NCBI GenBank assembly: GCA_021399445.1
Contig: JAJTUQ010000003.1
Coordinates: forward strand, 6,696,001-6,760,000
Direction of reading: 5' to 3'
Length of the DNA stretch: 64,000 nucleotides
DNA from: Xylogone sp. PMI_703
Lineage: Eukaryota; Ascomycota; Leotiomycetes
Shown here: one piece after another, positions 45,706 through 56,750 of the stretch
How positions within the stretch are numbered: position 1 is the stretch's first letter
Layout: each line of letters opens with the position of its first letter
The notes under the pieces: generated by a model
Database searches by the model: none
What the model was told of the DNA's origin: nothing
What the model saw: only the letters and a program-made list of their open reading frames with translations
Program-made: the position numbers and the translations under genes

Positions 45706-47280
45706 CTAACGGCCAAAATACTTGAGCTCCAAATATCTAGCTGGGAAATAAGTAACGGCGGTCACTACAAATGTGAATTCGTTTGCGACATCACCACCAG
45801 AATCTCCGATGATCTTCGCAAGAGGACCAACAAACCAAGTCTCGGACATTCCCATGCACCATGCTACAATACCGAGTCCAAATGCCACGGATGCACCAAT
45901 GCCCAAGGGAAGTCTATCTGGATCATTCCAGCCTTCTAGGTCGTAGTTCTCAAATTTGCCTTTGCGGAATATGAAGTGCTCCTGGAACAAAATGATGGCA
46001 TAACTCGTGCACCAATAGCCCAACAAGCTTAGGAAGTTCTGCAGGTAAGCATTCAGCTTCTCTCGACCACCGAGAGCCAATGCGATGATGCAGAGGAAGC
46101 AGAAGAATGTCCAGATGAATCGAGGGATCCGTGCCCAGGGTCGGGCAAGCTGCTGGAAAGAAATGGCAGAACTGTAAATACTGATAACATTGGTGTTGAT
46201 ACCGGACAGGACGAGGAGAGTCAGAAGGAACTTTGCAAATCCTCGTGGATGAAGCATGTCTTGGATAAGATAACCAAGGCCTTGATCCTCGTAGGCACTC
46301 TCCCAGGCGGGCTTGTTATTCAGGGCAGATGCGACTACACAGCCAGCAACCATACCGATGGAGGTAGGGATTGCAATGCCAAAGCTGGTCATAAGGAAGA
46401 CCTTGACACGGCTGACGTCGGATAGATAGTGCACATAATAGTCACTGGCCATAGTGCACCATGAGGCACTAGAACCATAGACAATCGCCAATAAACTGAG
46501 AACGGCGCCAGAAAGGTTGGCGCCAGTCGCGGTGGCTGGAGTCGTATTATCAGCATACTTTCCAGTCTCTCCAAAGATTATCATGAAGATGACGAAGAAA
46601 ATAATCCAGGCATATCGCTCGTAAACCAGAATGGCGTTCAGTCCGACAAAGGAGATAGCCAAGGCCACGACAGCCAAGATGATGATACCGAGAACCAGAG
46701 ACACATGGCCGTCTGAGACAGCAGTCAAGGCAAGACCACCAGTAATACACGAGACAGCAGCCCAACCCATCTGCTGAATGCCGTTGAGCAGCGCAATGAG
46801 CTTATTGGGCCACCAGCCAAAACTGTACCGACTCACACTGATCTGGCGCAAGCCCGTAGCCGCACCAAACGTAGCGCAAAAGCCCGTAACAGCACCGCCG
46901 AGAATAGAAGCAAAGATGGTGATGAGAATCGATTGCTTCAAGCTCAGCCCAAACTCCCATCCCAGAAACCCAGTTGCAAAACACGACGTGTTCATCGTCC
47001 CGCTTGCCCAGAGCAAAGCCATTGTCAACTCCTCAAGCCACGACACCTTTTTCTTATCTTCGGGGCGCTTGCGAACGATCGCCTCGGACTCGATACCAAG
47101 CTTCTTGTCCATGCGCGCCTCGAGATTGCGCAGCTTGGACAGGACGCCATTGCCGTGCGACACATCTGCCGCATTGTCGTAGGTCACAACGGGCTCGTCG
47201 TGGGAGCTGGCATCCGCAGCAGTCTTCTCGTCGGCGACGTAGCCGGCCGCGCCATTGCCCTTTTCCAGGTCCAAGGCCAT
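45706..47280 (-). CDS. NCS1 purine/cytosine permease (FCY2-like)
   Basis: Single-exon, 524-residue plasma-membrane transporter of the nucleobase:cation symporter 1 family, Fcy/FCY2 branch (cytosine, adenine, hypoxanthine). A cytoplasmic N-terminus with KLGIESEAIVRKRPEDKKK precedes about twelve membrane spans. Diagnostic motifs: ASGTMNTSCFATGFLGWEFGLS, GRQ-like GLRQISVSRYSFGWWPNK, NGIQQMGWAAVS, YGSSASWCTMASDYYVHY, and LLVLSGINTNVISIYSSAISFQ. I place the start at 47280 (MALDLEKG); the frame remains open to 47424, but those extra residues are basic and look like leader sequence. It lies just upstream, in transcriptional order, of the DJ-1-like gene, with no clear functional link. Confidence 0.93.
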   Translation of the reverse strand: MALDLEKGNGAAGYVADEKTAADASSHDEPVVTYDNAADVSHGNGVLSKLRNLEARMDKKLGIESEAIVRKRPEDKKKVSWLEELTMALLWASGTMNTSCFATGFLGWEFGLSLKQSILITIFASILGGAVTGFCATFGAATGLRQISVSRYSFGWWPNKLIALLNGIQQMGWAAVSCITGGLALTAVSDGHVSLVLGIIILAVVALAISFVGLNAILVYERYAWIIFFVIFMIIFGETGKYADNTTPATATGANLSGAVLSLLAIVYGSSASWCTMASDYYVHYLSDVSRVKVFLMTSFGIAIPTSIGMVAGCVVASALNNKPAWESAYEDQGLGYLIQDMLHPRGFAKFLLTLLVLSGINTNVISIYSSAISFQQLARPWARIPRFIWTFFCFLCIIALALGGREKLNAYLQNFLSLLGYWCTSYAIILFQEHFIFRKGKFENYDLEGWNDPDRLPLGIGASVAFGLGIVAWCMGMSETWFVGPLAKIIGDSGGDVANEFTFVVTAVTYFPARYLELKYFGR

Positions 47281-48410
47281 GGTGGAGATGTATACAGCAG
47301 CAGCAGCAACGGGGGAAGAACTGCTGCCAACTTGGGCTTCTGACAAGTCTTTTTTGTCAAGAGAAAACTGGTCGCGTGTCCGACGTGCTTGCCATTTTGC
47401 GGGGAGTGGAACTTTCTTATGCAAGAGTGAAATGGAAAAAGAAGCTGGAAGCTCCTGCCTGTTTGGTCTAGTCTCCGCGACCAGAGACTACCAGCGCTGG
47501 ATCTCCGTGACACAGTGCCTGATTGGGCCGGTCAGCCCGTTACTAGGCCTGGGAGAGATTAAACCGCCAGCACTAGACCTGGACTTTGCCCTTTCTCTTG
47601 CCTTTTAAGAGAAAAAACTTATCTCAGGGCCGTGGTTGGGCTCTGGTAGCGCCACTTTGCCACTTTCCTCTCGTGCTTCTTACCGCGGTACATGTCGCAT
47701 TGCCTGATGGATTGGGGTAATTGTGCCCGGTGTCAAATCTAGCAGCTGATTGCAGATTCGTAATCTGTGTAGAGCTTCCAATCACGTTCTTATACTCTCT
47801 AAAATCTGAAATAGAGATGACTGTCTTGGAACAAGTGCTTTTATGCTGTGGTTGTGCCGTTTTACGCCTCGGATAGGGCTTGTCTAAAAGCTTGTCAGGC
47901 TCGTCAGGGTGCTAGGACCGATATCTTCTTGGCTTGCCGTGTCCACGCCACCTGAATCATAACTCTGAACCAGACAATTTTTACCGTAGTCATCAATCTA
48001 CTCATCTCCCCTAAGTATATAGAGCAGATATAAGTCACGATTAACCAATCCAGGGTCCTCTTCGCACACTCGGCACATTTGTACCAGAGCACACGCCTCC
48101 GGGAGATCGACCACTCACATCTTCCCCACAATCCTCCCGTTAGCCCAAGCCACAATATATACTACTTCGTTGCAGGTAATCCTAGCATCACTCCCGCGCC
48201 ATACTCATCTATGGTATATAAAATAGAAGATAACTCTACTGGTTTGTTGTTCGAGACAGCCGAGGCAAAAGCATGCTTAGCAAAACATGGGCGCTCATGT
48301 CTAAGTACAACTAATATATCAGCTGCTTTGTATTTCACAAGAAATCTTTGAAGAATATCTATATGCGTGAATTTTAAGGATAATAAATATCATGACGGCG
48401 ATGTTAAAGT
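47281..48410. other. Intergenic, permease promoter
   Basis: About 1.1 kb without a supported gene. The part next to the permease is pyrimidine-rich and probably contains a long 5' leader. GATA-type motifs (for example TTATCTCAGG near 47609) would fit nitrogen control, but such short motifs are common by chance. Confidence 0.4.
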
Positions 48411-49871
48411 CTATGTTGAAGCGGCTAAAGTCTTTGCCGTTGCATCTAGTTTTGAGATGATATCGCGCATGTCATCCTCTGTTAGATTAGGATTGAGCGA
48501 ACATATCCTAATCACGGTTTTCCCTAACAGCTTTGTGGTAAGTGCGGTAGCCACATCCTGCTGGATTAATGATTTCGATATGGCACTATTCAATGCATCC
48601 AGTTGTTCCTCATCCCAGCCTTTCGGTACGTATCGAAAGTTCACGATGGCCATCTGAGATCCCGAGATGATCTCCCAATCTGACAGCTTCCTCAGCTCAG
48701 CATCAGCCACATCTGCGAGGCTGAAACCATGATCAATCATTTCTCCCATTGTATCCAACCCCAGTACTTGCAATGTGAACCATAGCTTCATAGCTCTAGC
48801 TGGTCGTGTAAGTTCGGGTCCGAAATTCCAGAAATTTGGGCAGTCTAGATCTTCTGAATCGGCAGCATCACGAGTGTACTCGGCTCCTGTTGCGAAGCTC
48901 TGGGTGAGGCACCGTCTCTCCCTGACAAATACCATTCCGCAGCCGTAGGTCTGGAATAGCCACTTATGAGCATCCCAAGATACACTGTCCACCTCCCCTA
49001 TCCCATCCAGTAACTGTCTATGGCTCTTTGACATTGCGGTTGAAGCTCCATAGGCGCCGTCTACGTGTACCCATAAGCCAGGACTGTGGTTCCTGGCTAT
49101 TGCTACAATCTCATGTAGAGGATCTATGCTCCCAGTATTTGTCGTGCCGCAGCTTGCTACGATCAGGAATGGAATCAGGCCCTGGCTTTTGTCCAGAGAT
49201 ATAGCCTCTCTCAATGCATCGATATTCATCTGGAATCGGCCGTTAGATTTAATTTTCCGAATCTGGTTATCCATAAATCCTATAATCCGGAGTCCCTTGG
49301 CAATTGACGAATGGGTCTGATCGGAAACATAGATCACGCCTTTAGCTCTGTCTTGTATCGACTGTCCCAACTTCTGATCTCTCGCTACCACCAACGCCGT
49401 TAGATTTGCCATGGACCCACTAGAAACGAACAGCCCCCCTGCAGTACCTGGCAAGCCAAGCCTTTCAGCTAAGAAACGTATCAATCCGCTCTCTACAGCG
49501 CTGGGTCCCGAGCTTTGCAGCCAGGACCCAGCATGGGGGTTAAAGGCCGACGTCAACATATCACCAAGGAATGATAATGGCGAGACAGGAGCGGGGATGA
49601 AGGCAAAACTGGCAGGGTGGTTCATTCTCATGCGATACGAGAAGATCTTTTCTGCATCTGAGAGAACTTCGGAGAGTTGGCGAGCCTGCTCGAGTGGTCG
49701 AGCTATTTGTCTGAATGATGATGCTGTTTCTTGATCTGCTACGGCAAGAATGGGTTGCTGTCTTAGGTCGCGATTCACATTCACCAAAGTCGAGGTGATG
49801 TGTTGAGAAGCTGACGGGATGGATGAAAGTAATGCATCCCATAGCTCACTGTTCTTACTGTTAAAATCCAT
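48411..49871 (-). CDS. PLP-dependent group II amino acid decarboxylase
   Basis: Single-exon protein of 486 residues in the aromatic-L-amino-acid/glutamate decarboxylase family (pyridoxal-phosphate fold type I). Order of motifs: RMRMNHPASFAFIPAP, PSAVESGLIRFLAERLG, GLFVSSGSMANLTALVVAR (cofactor phosphate loop), SDQTHSSIAKG (ring-stacking histidine), ASCGTTNTGSIDPL, WVHVDGAYGAST (Asp to the ring nitrogen), and DSVSWDAHKWLFQTYGCG with the Schiff-base lysine. The C-terminal domain ends with TVIRICSLNPNLTEDD. Likely cytosolic, producing an amine and CO2 from an aromatic amino acid; tryptophan or tyrosine cannot be distinguished. All catalytic positions look intact. Confidence 0.92.
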   Translation of the reverse strand: MDFNSKNSELWDALLSSIPSASQHITSTLVNVNRDLRQQPILAVADQETASSFRQIARPLEQARQLSEVLSDAEKIFSYRMRMNHPASFAFIPAPVSPLSFLGDMLTSAFNPHAGSWLQSSGPSAVESGLIRFLAERLGLPGTAGGLFVSSGSMANLTALVVARDQKLGQSIQDRAKGVIYVSDQTHSSIAKGLRIIGFMDNQIRKIKSNGRFQMNIDALREAISLDKSQGLIPFLIVASCGTTNTGSIDPLHEIVAIARNHSPGLWVHVDGAYGASTAMSKSHRQLLDGIGEVDSVSWDAHKWLFQTYGCGMVFVRERRCLTQSFATGAEYTRDAADSEDLDCPNFWNFGPELTRPARAMKLWFTLQVLGLDTMGEMIDHGFSLADVADAELRKLSDWEIISGSQMAIVNFRYVPKGWDEEQLDALNSAISKSLIQQDVATALTTKLLGKTVIRICSLNPNLTEDDMRDIISKLDATAKTLAAST

Positions 49872-50477
49872 CTGAGAAGTGTTTTCCCGGAAGATTGAAT
49901 ATCAAGAGGTTGTTCGGCGTTCTTAGATGATATTGAAAATGATATTTTGCAATAAGTTGCAAAAAAGTGAAAATGGGAATGATACAAATATTAAACTCCG
50001 AATAGCAATTCCATAAAGAATTATTTTGCCCGTAAACCCCGTTTCTTGTCATATGACTCATACATAGACTCTAGTGGGATCTGTACTTTATTGAGGGGTT
50101 TCTATAGTCTCTTTCTCGTTGATGATCAACTTGAAGAAAGGGCGTGCATTACATGTACTGAGTAATACCTCTTTGGCCAATAGCCACTTGCACATATCGG
50201 TAGTTTGTAGTCCCCGATGCCTCTTTCTTAAACCCGATCCGCAACCCGAAGGAGTGCATACCCGGATGCCGGGAGATATAGCCTTGAATAACCGGCTATT
50301 GATGAGATTAATAGTTGCCCACCACACATCTTGAAATTGCACGAGAAATATATTAATGAAGTCAGAGCTCACAGCGGTTTGAGGCGCAAAGGTGAGATGA
50401 TAGATATAGCAGCTATTAAAAAATTCGATTAATCGTCTATATAGTAATGTATATTAAGTGCCCCAACAAAAAGCACA
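49872..50477. other. Intergenic, no protein gene seen
   Basis: Promoter of the decarboxylase and 5' flank of the tRNA gene. Small frames at 50088-50372 have no protein-like features. Confidence 0.45.
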
Positions 50478-50559
50478 GGCCGCTTAGTTCAGTGGTAGAA
50501 TTCTTGCTTTGGGAGTCCTCAATTGTAAGAGGTCCCCGGTTCGATCCCGGGGGCGGCCC
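50478..50559 (+). tRNA. tRNA-Pro (anticodon UGG) with a 10-base intron
   Basis: The acceptor arm GGCCGCT pairs with GGCGGCC, the D arm is TAGTTCAGTGGTAGA, and the T arm CCCGG-TTCGATC-CCGGG is perfect. The anticodon stem CTTGC/GTAAG encloses TTTGGG followed by AGTCCTCAAT, an intron one base 3' of the TGG anticodon, the standard position for nuclear tRNA introns. Discriminator base is C. Confidence 0.95.
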
Positions 50560-51611
50560 GTCCTTGACAAATGAATAATTTTTTTATCTGTTTTATAAGA
50601 ATTAAATTAAGACAGATTCTCTATTTTTTGGCCCGAGCTAAACACACCTGTGGTTTACCTATAGGCATAATAATCTCCGGTTATCAGATAATGGTTAACC
50701 TATTCTGGTAGATAACTCTTACTAAGCCTTAAAACCCATCTAAATTTAATATTGTGATACAGTAGAAAGTCAATGATTCAAGTCTATAATAGTTAATAGC
50801 CTTTTATTATTAGTGACTATAGTGACTGACAGGCTCTACAGACTCAGGCCCTACAGGGCTTCGATTACAGGGCTTAGGCCTGTAAGCATGCTAAAAGGAG
50901 CCAACCGCCGTCGGGCGTTGGCGATACGGACTCTCGAGTAATTAGAAGAACGATTTGCAAAATACGTGTACGGATTATACAGAATTTCCTTACTTAGTCC
51001 CACTCAGGTTATACAATATTAAATTACAGCAAGCTGAGAAGCGAAATAACAGCAGCTGGAGTGATGCGATGCAACTGGACGAGATAATATAACATTTCGT
51101 TAACAGATGCTGAGCAGGTGGACAAGGGATCAATGTGAATATTTGAGCACACCAGCAGCTGAAAAAGGGCCTTTATCGACCAATATGCACAGTTCTAAAC
51201 TTACATTAACATCGAAGTGTAGTTTCATTTGTCCATTGTACCTGTCAAGTCCGGACTCGATGCACGGTTTTGCTTTTTCGGCATGTGGCTGCACAGTGTG
51301 GATATAGAATTGTGGAGAAAACGTCAAAGAGCTTGAGGGTTTCAGTTCCAATTTTAAGGTTACATCAAACGTTACGTTGACGTGCTGCAGAAACAAAGTA
51401 GATGAAGGCTCCGCAGACACCAATGCTAAGACAGAAGTGTTACCTTTGAGTTGCGAAATCTCGTCTATAAGAAGCTTCCCCTATCCCATGGTAGATCTTC
51501 TCATTACTAGATCATCAGCTCATTCATTCCTTAATTTTGACTTAAAAAACTGTCCATCCATTCACTCCTTATTAGCCACTCCTTAACTTTTTCTTTCTCA
51601 CCGTCATCAAA
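50560..51611. other. Intergenic, no gene seen
   Basis: AT-rich to about 50850, then a small palindrome near 50863-50884 (TTACAGG...CCTGTAA). The frames at 51107-51423 lie on both strands without domain support. Confidence 0.4.
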
Positions 51612-51809
51612 ATGCAATTCAAGGCTGTCATCATCGCCCTCGCTCTCACCTTCATTGGTGCAAATGCTCGACCTGCTATCATATCCACAGATGGAGAAGA
51701 CTTGTTGAAGGTTAAGCCGGAACTGAATGGAGGAAACGGAGTTGTAGGAGCCTTGGTGGGAACCGCGGTCCATGTGGCCGAATCCCTCGGGGGCGGTTCT
51801 GTTCTTTAG
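51612..51809 (+). CDS. Very small secreted protein
   Basis: Predicted 65-residue protein with a clear signal peptide (KAVIIALALTFIGANA) and a short mature part. The latter begins RPAIISTDGEDLLKV and ends in a Gly-rich, weakly hydrophobic GALVGTAVHVAESLGGGS. There are no cysteines. The start context is typical of expressed fungal secreted genes: a pyrimidine-rich leader and CATCAAAATG just upstream. No homologous domain is recognised. It could be a small effector-like or cell-wall peptide, or a pheromone-like precursor, though the dibasic repeats expected for the last are lacking. Short length keeps confidence moderate. Confidence 0.55.
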   Translation: MQFKAVIIALALTFIGANARPAIISTDGEDLLKVKPELNGGNGVVGALVGTAVHVAESLGGGSVL

Positions 51810-52426
51810 ACCGGGATAGTGCCATTTAAGTAGAGAACCTGAGGTATATTTTATGTTTCCCACAAGATTGGATAGCCCTTTAATTTTGTCTAACTTTTCA
51901 GTAGATGCGGTTATATGCGAACGGCAGTTTTTCATAGGAATTGTACTTTTTCTACGGCCCTGAAACGAAGAGGTGGGATATTACGGTTTTGGGTACGTAC
52001 TAGCGTAGAACTGATCTCCACACTTCAGAAGGCTGATTTTAATGAGGTAGATATACACTGTAGTAGTTTAATAGCATTGAAGCCTATATAGATGTCATAC
52101 ATTTGAATTCATAATTTAATTTTATATAAGTTTTGGCTTTTTTGCTGCTTTGACTAGTTTTTTATCTTAGCATCGGGCTTTATTTACAAAAGACCAGATA
52201 CAACTATAGACTCCAATGCACAACGTTAAGCAATTTCGTTGTAAAGTAAATTCTCCATTAGCTATCTTCACTGTGACTATGCTTTGAGGATCACCAGGCC
52301 AATTAGTGAAAAGTGTCAAAAATGAGAGCCATTCAATAAGAAGTTCAATAAGAAGAAGATAGCATCAAGATGCTTTATCAATTCTTTACTATAAAATAGT
52401 GAGCAGAAGTCAATTCTTTCCCTCTC
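51810..52426. other. Intergenic, no gene seen
   Basis: AT-rich 3' flank of the small secreted gene and of the dioxygenase pseudogene, with no supported gene. Confidence 0.45.
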
Positions 52427-53352
52427 TTAACCTTCGTCTAATAAAAGGTCTCTCGGGTCATCAACATCTACCCATCTGAGCCATGGAATTGACACCGCAT
52501 AACCAATAATCATTTGAAGTCGTGCGTCATGCTGCTTGATGCTTTCAATTGAATCAGCTAAGCATTGATTTTCTTCTTGCCGTAGGATACCCTTAATCAT
52601 GAAGTAGCTGAAAACGTGTTGCTCTTGATCCGTCGTCGTATTGGCACTGCCATCATGATTGGCAGAGGCAAGCATTATGAAGCCATCATCTGGATCCAGC
52701 TCCGCATAACAGTAGAGTTCTGCACTGGGTGGCTGCATCTTCGGCCATAAATGGCTCAGATGAATGAACGAGTGGCACCGTTTACTTTGCGGTCTTCTTC
52801 CCAGCAACAAAAAGTCCGATGCCACAGCCGCGGCCGATAATATATTCAACGTGTGAATTCAACGGTGACAGCACATTGTGATAATCATGTCATCTCTGTG
52901 TAGCTCTTTACGCTTGGCTCCAGGTTCGATTGAAAGGACAACGGGATTATTGACTTGCGGAAGAGAGACTGATGTCTCCAAGTTCCGTCCCAACGGATTC
53001 GCGTGTAAACTAGAGAAGGTTTGTGCATACATTCTGGTATGATTTAGTGGTCTTTCGCAATATAAGGACGAACATCGCCGTCAATAGCTGCACTGTCTGC
53101 CTTGGAGGCAATGTCACGGACAATGCAACCTCCATTACGGATTGAAGACCCGATAATAGTTTCAGCAGTGACACTGGCGGCATCAAAAGAATCCACCACT
53201 GCGGCTTTAGAGCATCTAGCCAAGTGTTCCGGGGAAACATCAGTTTGTTTGTCGGGGAGCAGGTTGTCAAGATGAGACGGAGGCATGACTAAAATGGGGC
53301 AGCGGACTGTCTGAGAGAGAGTATGTCTGACAGATAGAATAAAAAGAAGCAA
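52427..53352 (-). pseudogene. Phytanoyl-CoA dioxygenase (PhyH) family gene, broken
   Basis: Leftward remains of a non-haem Fe(II)/2-oxoglutarate dioxygenase of the fungal PhyH group, often found in terpenoid and meroterpenoid clusters. The order is right: SIRNGGCIVRDIASK and DVRPYIAKDH at the N-terminal end, a lone YQNVCTNLL, then VNNPVVLSIEPGAKRKELHRDDM with the HxD iron ligands, GLFVAGKKT, SHLWP, and AELDPDDGFIMLASANHDGSANTT with the distal-histidine region. The end is QHDARLQMIIGYAVSIPWLRWVD. A stop follows AKDH, the segment up to YQNVC (some 40 residues in relatives) is deleted, and the middle is spread over three frames. Start and first exon are uncertain. Confidence 0.75.
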
Positions 53353-53783
53353 TAAGTGAGCTATCTGAATTTTTAACCTACAGTAACGACGATAATGTCA
53401 CATCTATACCAATGTAATTAATGGCAGCCAGTCGTAGAACAGAGATTAAAGTGATCGCTTGTCAAACCCGGAGAGCTAACATTAATTGCACCTTCAATTG
53501 TTGCATTGTCACAATACCCTAAAGGCATCGGCGATTACAACAACAAGAAAAGGCCGCTGCTCTAAGCTTATGAAAATATTCTCCAGTTTTCCCCTTGTAG
53601 GTGACAGGTATTATTGGAAGGGGTGATGGTAGTGCTGAGTCAGCTATACTCTGACACTCCAGTACTCATTTATCCACGACTCCTAGCCAACAGCCCTCGT
53701 TCGCATTTATATCTCCATGCAAGCTAGAGAGAGCAGGGAACGGATGAGAAGCCGTGGAAAACAACTGGAACTTTCAATATTGA
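53353..53783. other. Intergenic between divergent genes
   Basis: Holds the promoter of the FAD monooxygenase and the undefined 5' end of the dioxygenase pseudogene. No separate gene. Confidence 0.4.
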
Positions 53784-54992
53784 ATGGCCTCTACGTACCC
53801 AATAATCATCATTGGGGGCGGGCCATGTGGGCTCCTTCTCGCGCAAGGTCTGCGAAAGTGGTCGGTCCCATTTATTGTTTGCGAGAAAGATGAAGCATTG
53901 AATGCAAGAGCCCAAGGCCACAGATTTCGAGTCCACAATGAGGCTGCCGATGCAATCTACAGCCTCCTCTCGATGGAAAAGTGGGACATGCTCATGCTCA
54001 CACGAACGGACGGTGCTCGAGCTCCTAATTTGAGAATGCTGGATGCTCGGGACCCTGCTCCTCTGCAAGACGCACCAATCCGGCATGATCCCTCGATGTC
54101 GCGTGGTATCCCTCTAGACCGAAGCCTATTTCGGTACATTCTCAGCCTAGGTATCGAAGACGGGATCAAATTCGGGAAACATCTTGTTTCCTATAAAGTT
54201 CTGCCGGGTCAATTGATAGAAGCATTCTTCGCTGATGGTACCACCGAGGTCGGAAGCTTGCTGGTTGGAGCTGATGGAGTATGGTCCCGCACCCGAGACC
54301 TATGCCAGCCGCAGAGGAAGTTGCTGGATATGGAACGACAAATGATATGGGCTCGAACGCCAATAAACCAGGCGCTAAAGGCAGTGTACCCTACGGAAGC
54401 GTTGGGGGCAGTTGCTGGAGTAGATAAATTGACCAGAACGAGAAACACGATTCTTGAGCCAATGGTTTGGAGTAAGAGCTTACACAACAAATCTGATGGC
54501 CAAATTCCCGACTACGACAGTTACATCTATTGGACATTCAACTCCGAGACTCCAAACCATAGTATATCAACTCCAGATGATACGAAGAAGTACGTCATGG
54601 ACATGACTAAAGGATGGCATCCTACACTCCGCAAGCTCTACGAGCTAGCAGATTACGACACTGCCGATGTCTATAGAGTTGTGTGTAGCAAGCCTGAAAT
54701 TGAGGAGATAGCCCCAGAATTCCAAGGAATCGTAGCACTCATTAGTGATGCGGCTCATCCAATAAGTCCAATGGGCGGACTTGGTGGCTCTGCTGGCATT
54801 GTAGACACTCTTGATTTGTGTCTCACAATTGCAATCGAAGGAATTAATCTTGAAAGTATTCAACAGTACGACTCTAGAATGAGAATTCGAGCAAAGAAAA
54901 CCGTTGAACAGGCTTTGCAGGCTGGAAAAGTGTTGTGGGACGGAAAGAGTGCAGAGGAGTACAAGAGCTTTGCTGCTAAGACTTACAAATAG
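53784..54992 (+). CDS. FAD-dependent monooxygenase
   Basis: Single-exon flavoprotein monooxygenase of 402 residues (group A, UbiH/salicylate-hydroxylase-like fold), using NAD(P)H and oxygen to hydroxylate or epoxidise an organic substrate. The N-terminal dinucleotide fold is IIIIGGGPCGLLLAQGL ending in the acidic CEKDE. VGADGVWSRTRDL is the second NAD(P)H/FAD motif (GADG), and LISDAAHPISPMGGLGGSAGIVDTLDL is the FAD ribityl/pyrophosphate motif (GD/D-x-x-HP). No membrane anchor is visible. Fungal relatives often sit in secondary-metabolite clusters; the neighbouring decayed dioxygenase fits such a past setting. All cofactor motifs are intact. Confidence 0.92.
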   Translation: MASTYPIIIIGGGPCGLLLAQGLRKWSVPFIVCEKDEALNARAQGHRFRVHNEAADAIYSLLSMEKWDMLMLTRTDGARAPNLRMLDARDPAPLQDAPIRHDPSMSRGIPLDRSLFRYILSLGIEDGIKFGKHLVSYKVLPGQLIEAFFADGTTEVGSLLVGADGVWSRTRDLCQPQRKLLDMERQMIWARTPINQALKAVYPTEALGAVAGVDKLTRTRNTILEPMVWSKSLHNKSDGQIPDYDSYIYWTFNSETPNHSISTPDDTKKYVMDMTKGWHPTLRKLYELADYDTADVYRVVCSKPEIEEIAPEFQGIVALISDAAHPISPMGGLGGSAGIVDTLDLCLTIAIEGINLESIQQYDSRMRIRAKKTVEQALQAGKVLWDGKSAEEYKSFAAKTYK

Positions 54993-56740
54993 TGGCAATA
55001 TGAAAGAATTGTGCTATAGTTCCTCTAACAGCTGGTTATTATGCATCCATCACACCTGATAAGCGCGCTTTGTGGGGAGGGAGCGCTCTTTGGCTGGCAG
55101 GTGAGTCCTGAAACATATATTCGCAGACGAGTTTGGAGATCAAAGATGGGCTAAACCACTTTAAATGCTAGTCCCACACTTATCTCCCGTTAATCAAGTT
55201 CTGGAGTGCTAGAACTAGTCATCTTCAAATATTAACTCAGATCGTTCAGCCAGTAAAGGTGGAAGGAAAGTGCATAGCGTGCTGCTCACGGATAACCGTA
55301 GCCCCAGTCGCTAACTTTGTCAAAGTTCCCAAAGTAAACGTACCAAGTAAAGAAAGGAAGTGAACTTTTCTATTCATAATATTAATACATAGACTCATAA
55401 CACTTACGTAACTATGGGGTCAGGATGCATCCTTATTCAGCAGAGGCTGTTTCCTCCTCAGCATGGTAGTATTTACTCCACCTCACCGTGCATATACTCG
55501 TACAGGCTTAAAAAGGGCATATTTCTGTATCTTCTTATACCTCCCTATATCTTAGTAACATTAGCTGAAATGGAAAGTTCGCCGCTAGCAAGGAGGTGCA
55601 TGCACTATCGATGTAGTCACCCTGTATGGATCGTGGAGGAGAAGTAAGATCATCAGGGCCGAAATATTCTAGCCCTATACCGTAGAAATCCTAGGATCCC
55701 CAAGCGGTAGACAATAACAAACGGAGACCAACCCATTTCTCCGTCTAGATTGTTAGAATCGTTAGATTCCAGCTTTATGGGACCCAACGCTCAATCTAGA
55801 CGTCCATTGGCCAGGCCTTGTCATGATACATGATCATTGATCCCCCAAATAGGATGCAGTGGAAACTGTTTCTGATACAGCATTACAATTCTCACCGACA
55901 TTTACGCTATGTAAATAGCACTCACTGAGGCATTACCCCAAATCCAAAATTGACAACGTCTACCAACTGCTCGGGGTATCCTAGTTTCCGGCACGGTCTT
56001 CAATTATTAAGGGCTGAGGCTTACGCCAAGGATCTCAACAACAGATGGCGGACTCCGCCAATTTTATTTCCGTCTCTTAGAGGTGCAGTAGAGATGAACT
56101 CAGCTCCGAGCTGTGACCTTCATTCTCATAGGTAGCTAATCTATGGACAGCATACAAGCTGTATTGCATACACTCTCAATTGAGGCATGGGCATTGGTCA
56201 AATCAGTTGATGTTCAATTTGCTTTCCAATTGACTTTATCTTCAACCGAAACAGGTATCTATTTTACAAGCGAATGCATAGCTACGTACATTATAGTAGC
56301 TACGGCTCCACAGACCTAGCTGAAATCAGCTACGGCTTGCTACGTATCCAGAGGTTAGTACAGATGAAAGTACTGTAGCAGCTCAGCCTACCTGTAGAGT
56401 ATAGAAGAGGTAGAGCTTCAAGAGCGGTGATATAAGCGCTAGCTCAGCTAATTTAACGCGCTGAAGTGTGTACGGTATACGAGTAATACTCTATTGATTG
56501 ATAAGACGCTAGAATAACTCTTCAGAAGTCAGCTAGAGTCTTTAGGTATTGGGAAATTTTCTTGGCTGTCAGCAAGTAGGGCGAAGCCTACCGATATAGG
56601 TAACGCTGCGCGCAGAGGCCCTCCGGAGATGCGCCTAAAATTAGCATATTGGAGCTGCGCCTTAGCTAAGCCCAATGTTTACACTAGTTGCCGTATAAGG
56701 AAATACAAAGAATTGGACGATGGTGAGCGTCGAGCCTCAA
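54993..56740. other. Intergenic, no gene; degenerate repeat-like part
   Basis: About 1.75 kb without a supported gene. From about 56270 to 56500 the sequence repeats short words such as GCTACG, TAGCT and CTACGTA, as in heavily decayed non-coding repeats, but no element boundaries can be drawn. Confidence 0.4.
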
Positions 56741-56750
56741 TAATATATAA
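56741..56750 (+). promoter_or_regulatory. TATA-box candidate of the cupredoxin gene
   Basis: TAATATATAA lies about 150 bases upstream of the start codon and is followed by a C/A-rich leader, as in highly expressed fungal secreted-protein genes. Confidence 0.45.

Noticed and set aside
46778..47471. Several overlapping plus-strand frames
   Set aside because: They mirror the GC-rich 5' part of the NCS1 permease gene. They have low-complexity Arg/Ser content and no domain.
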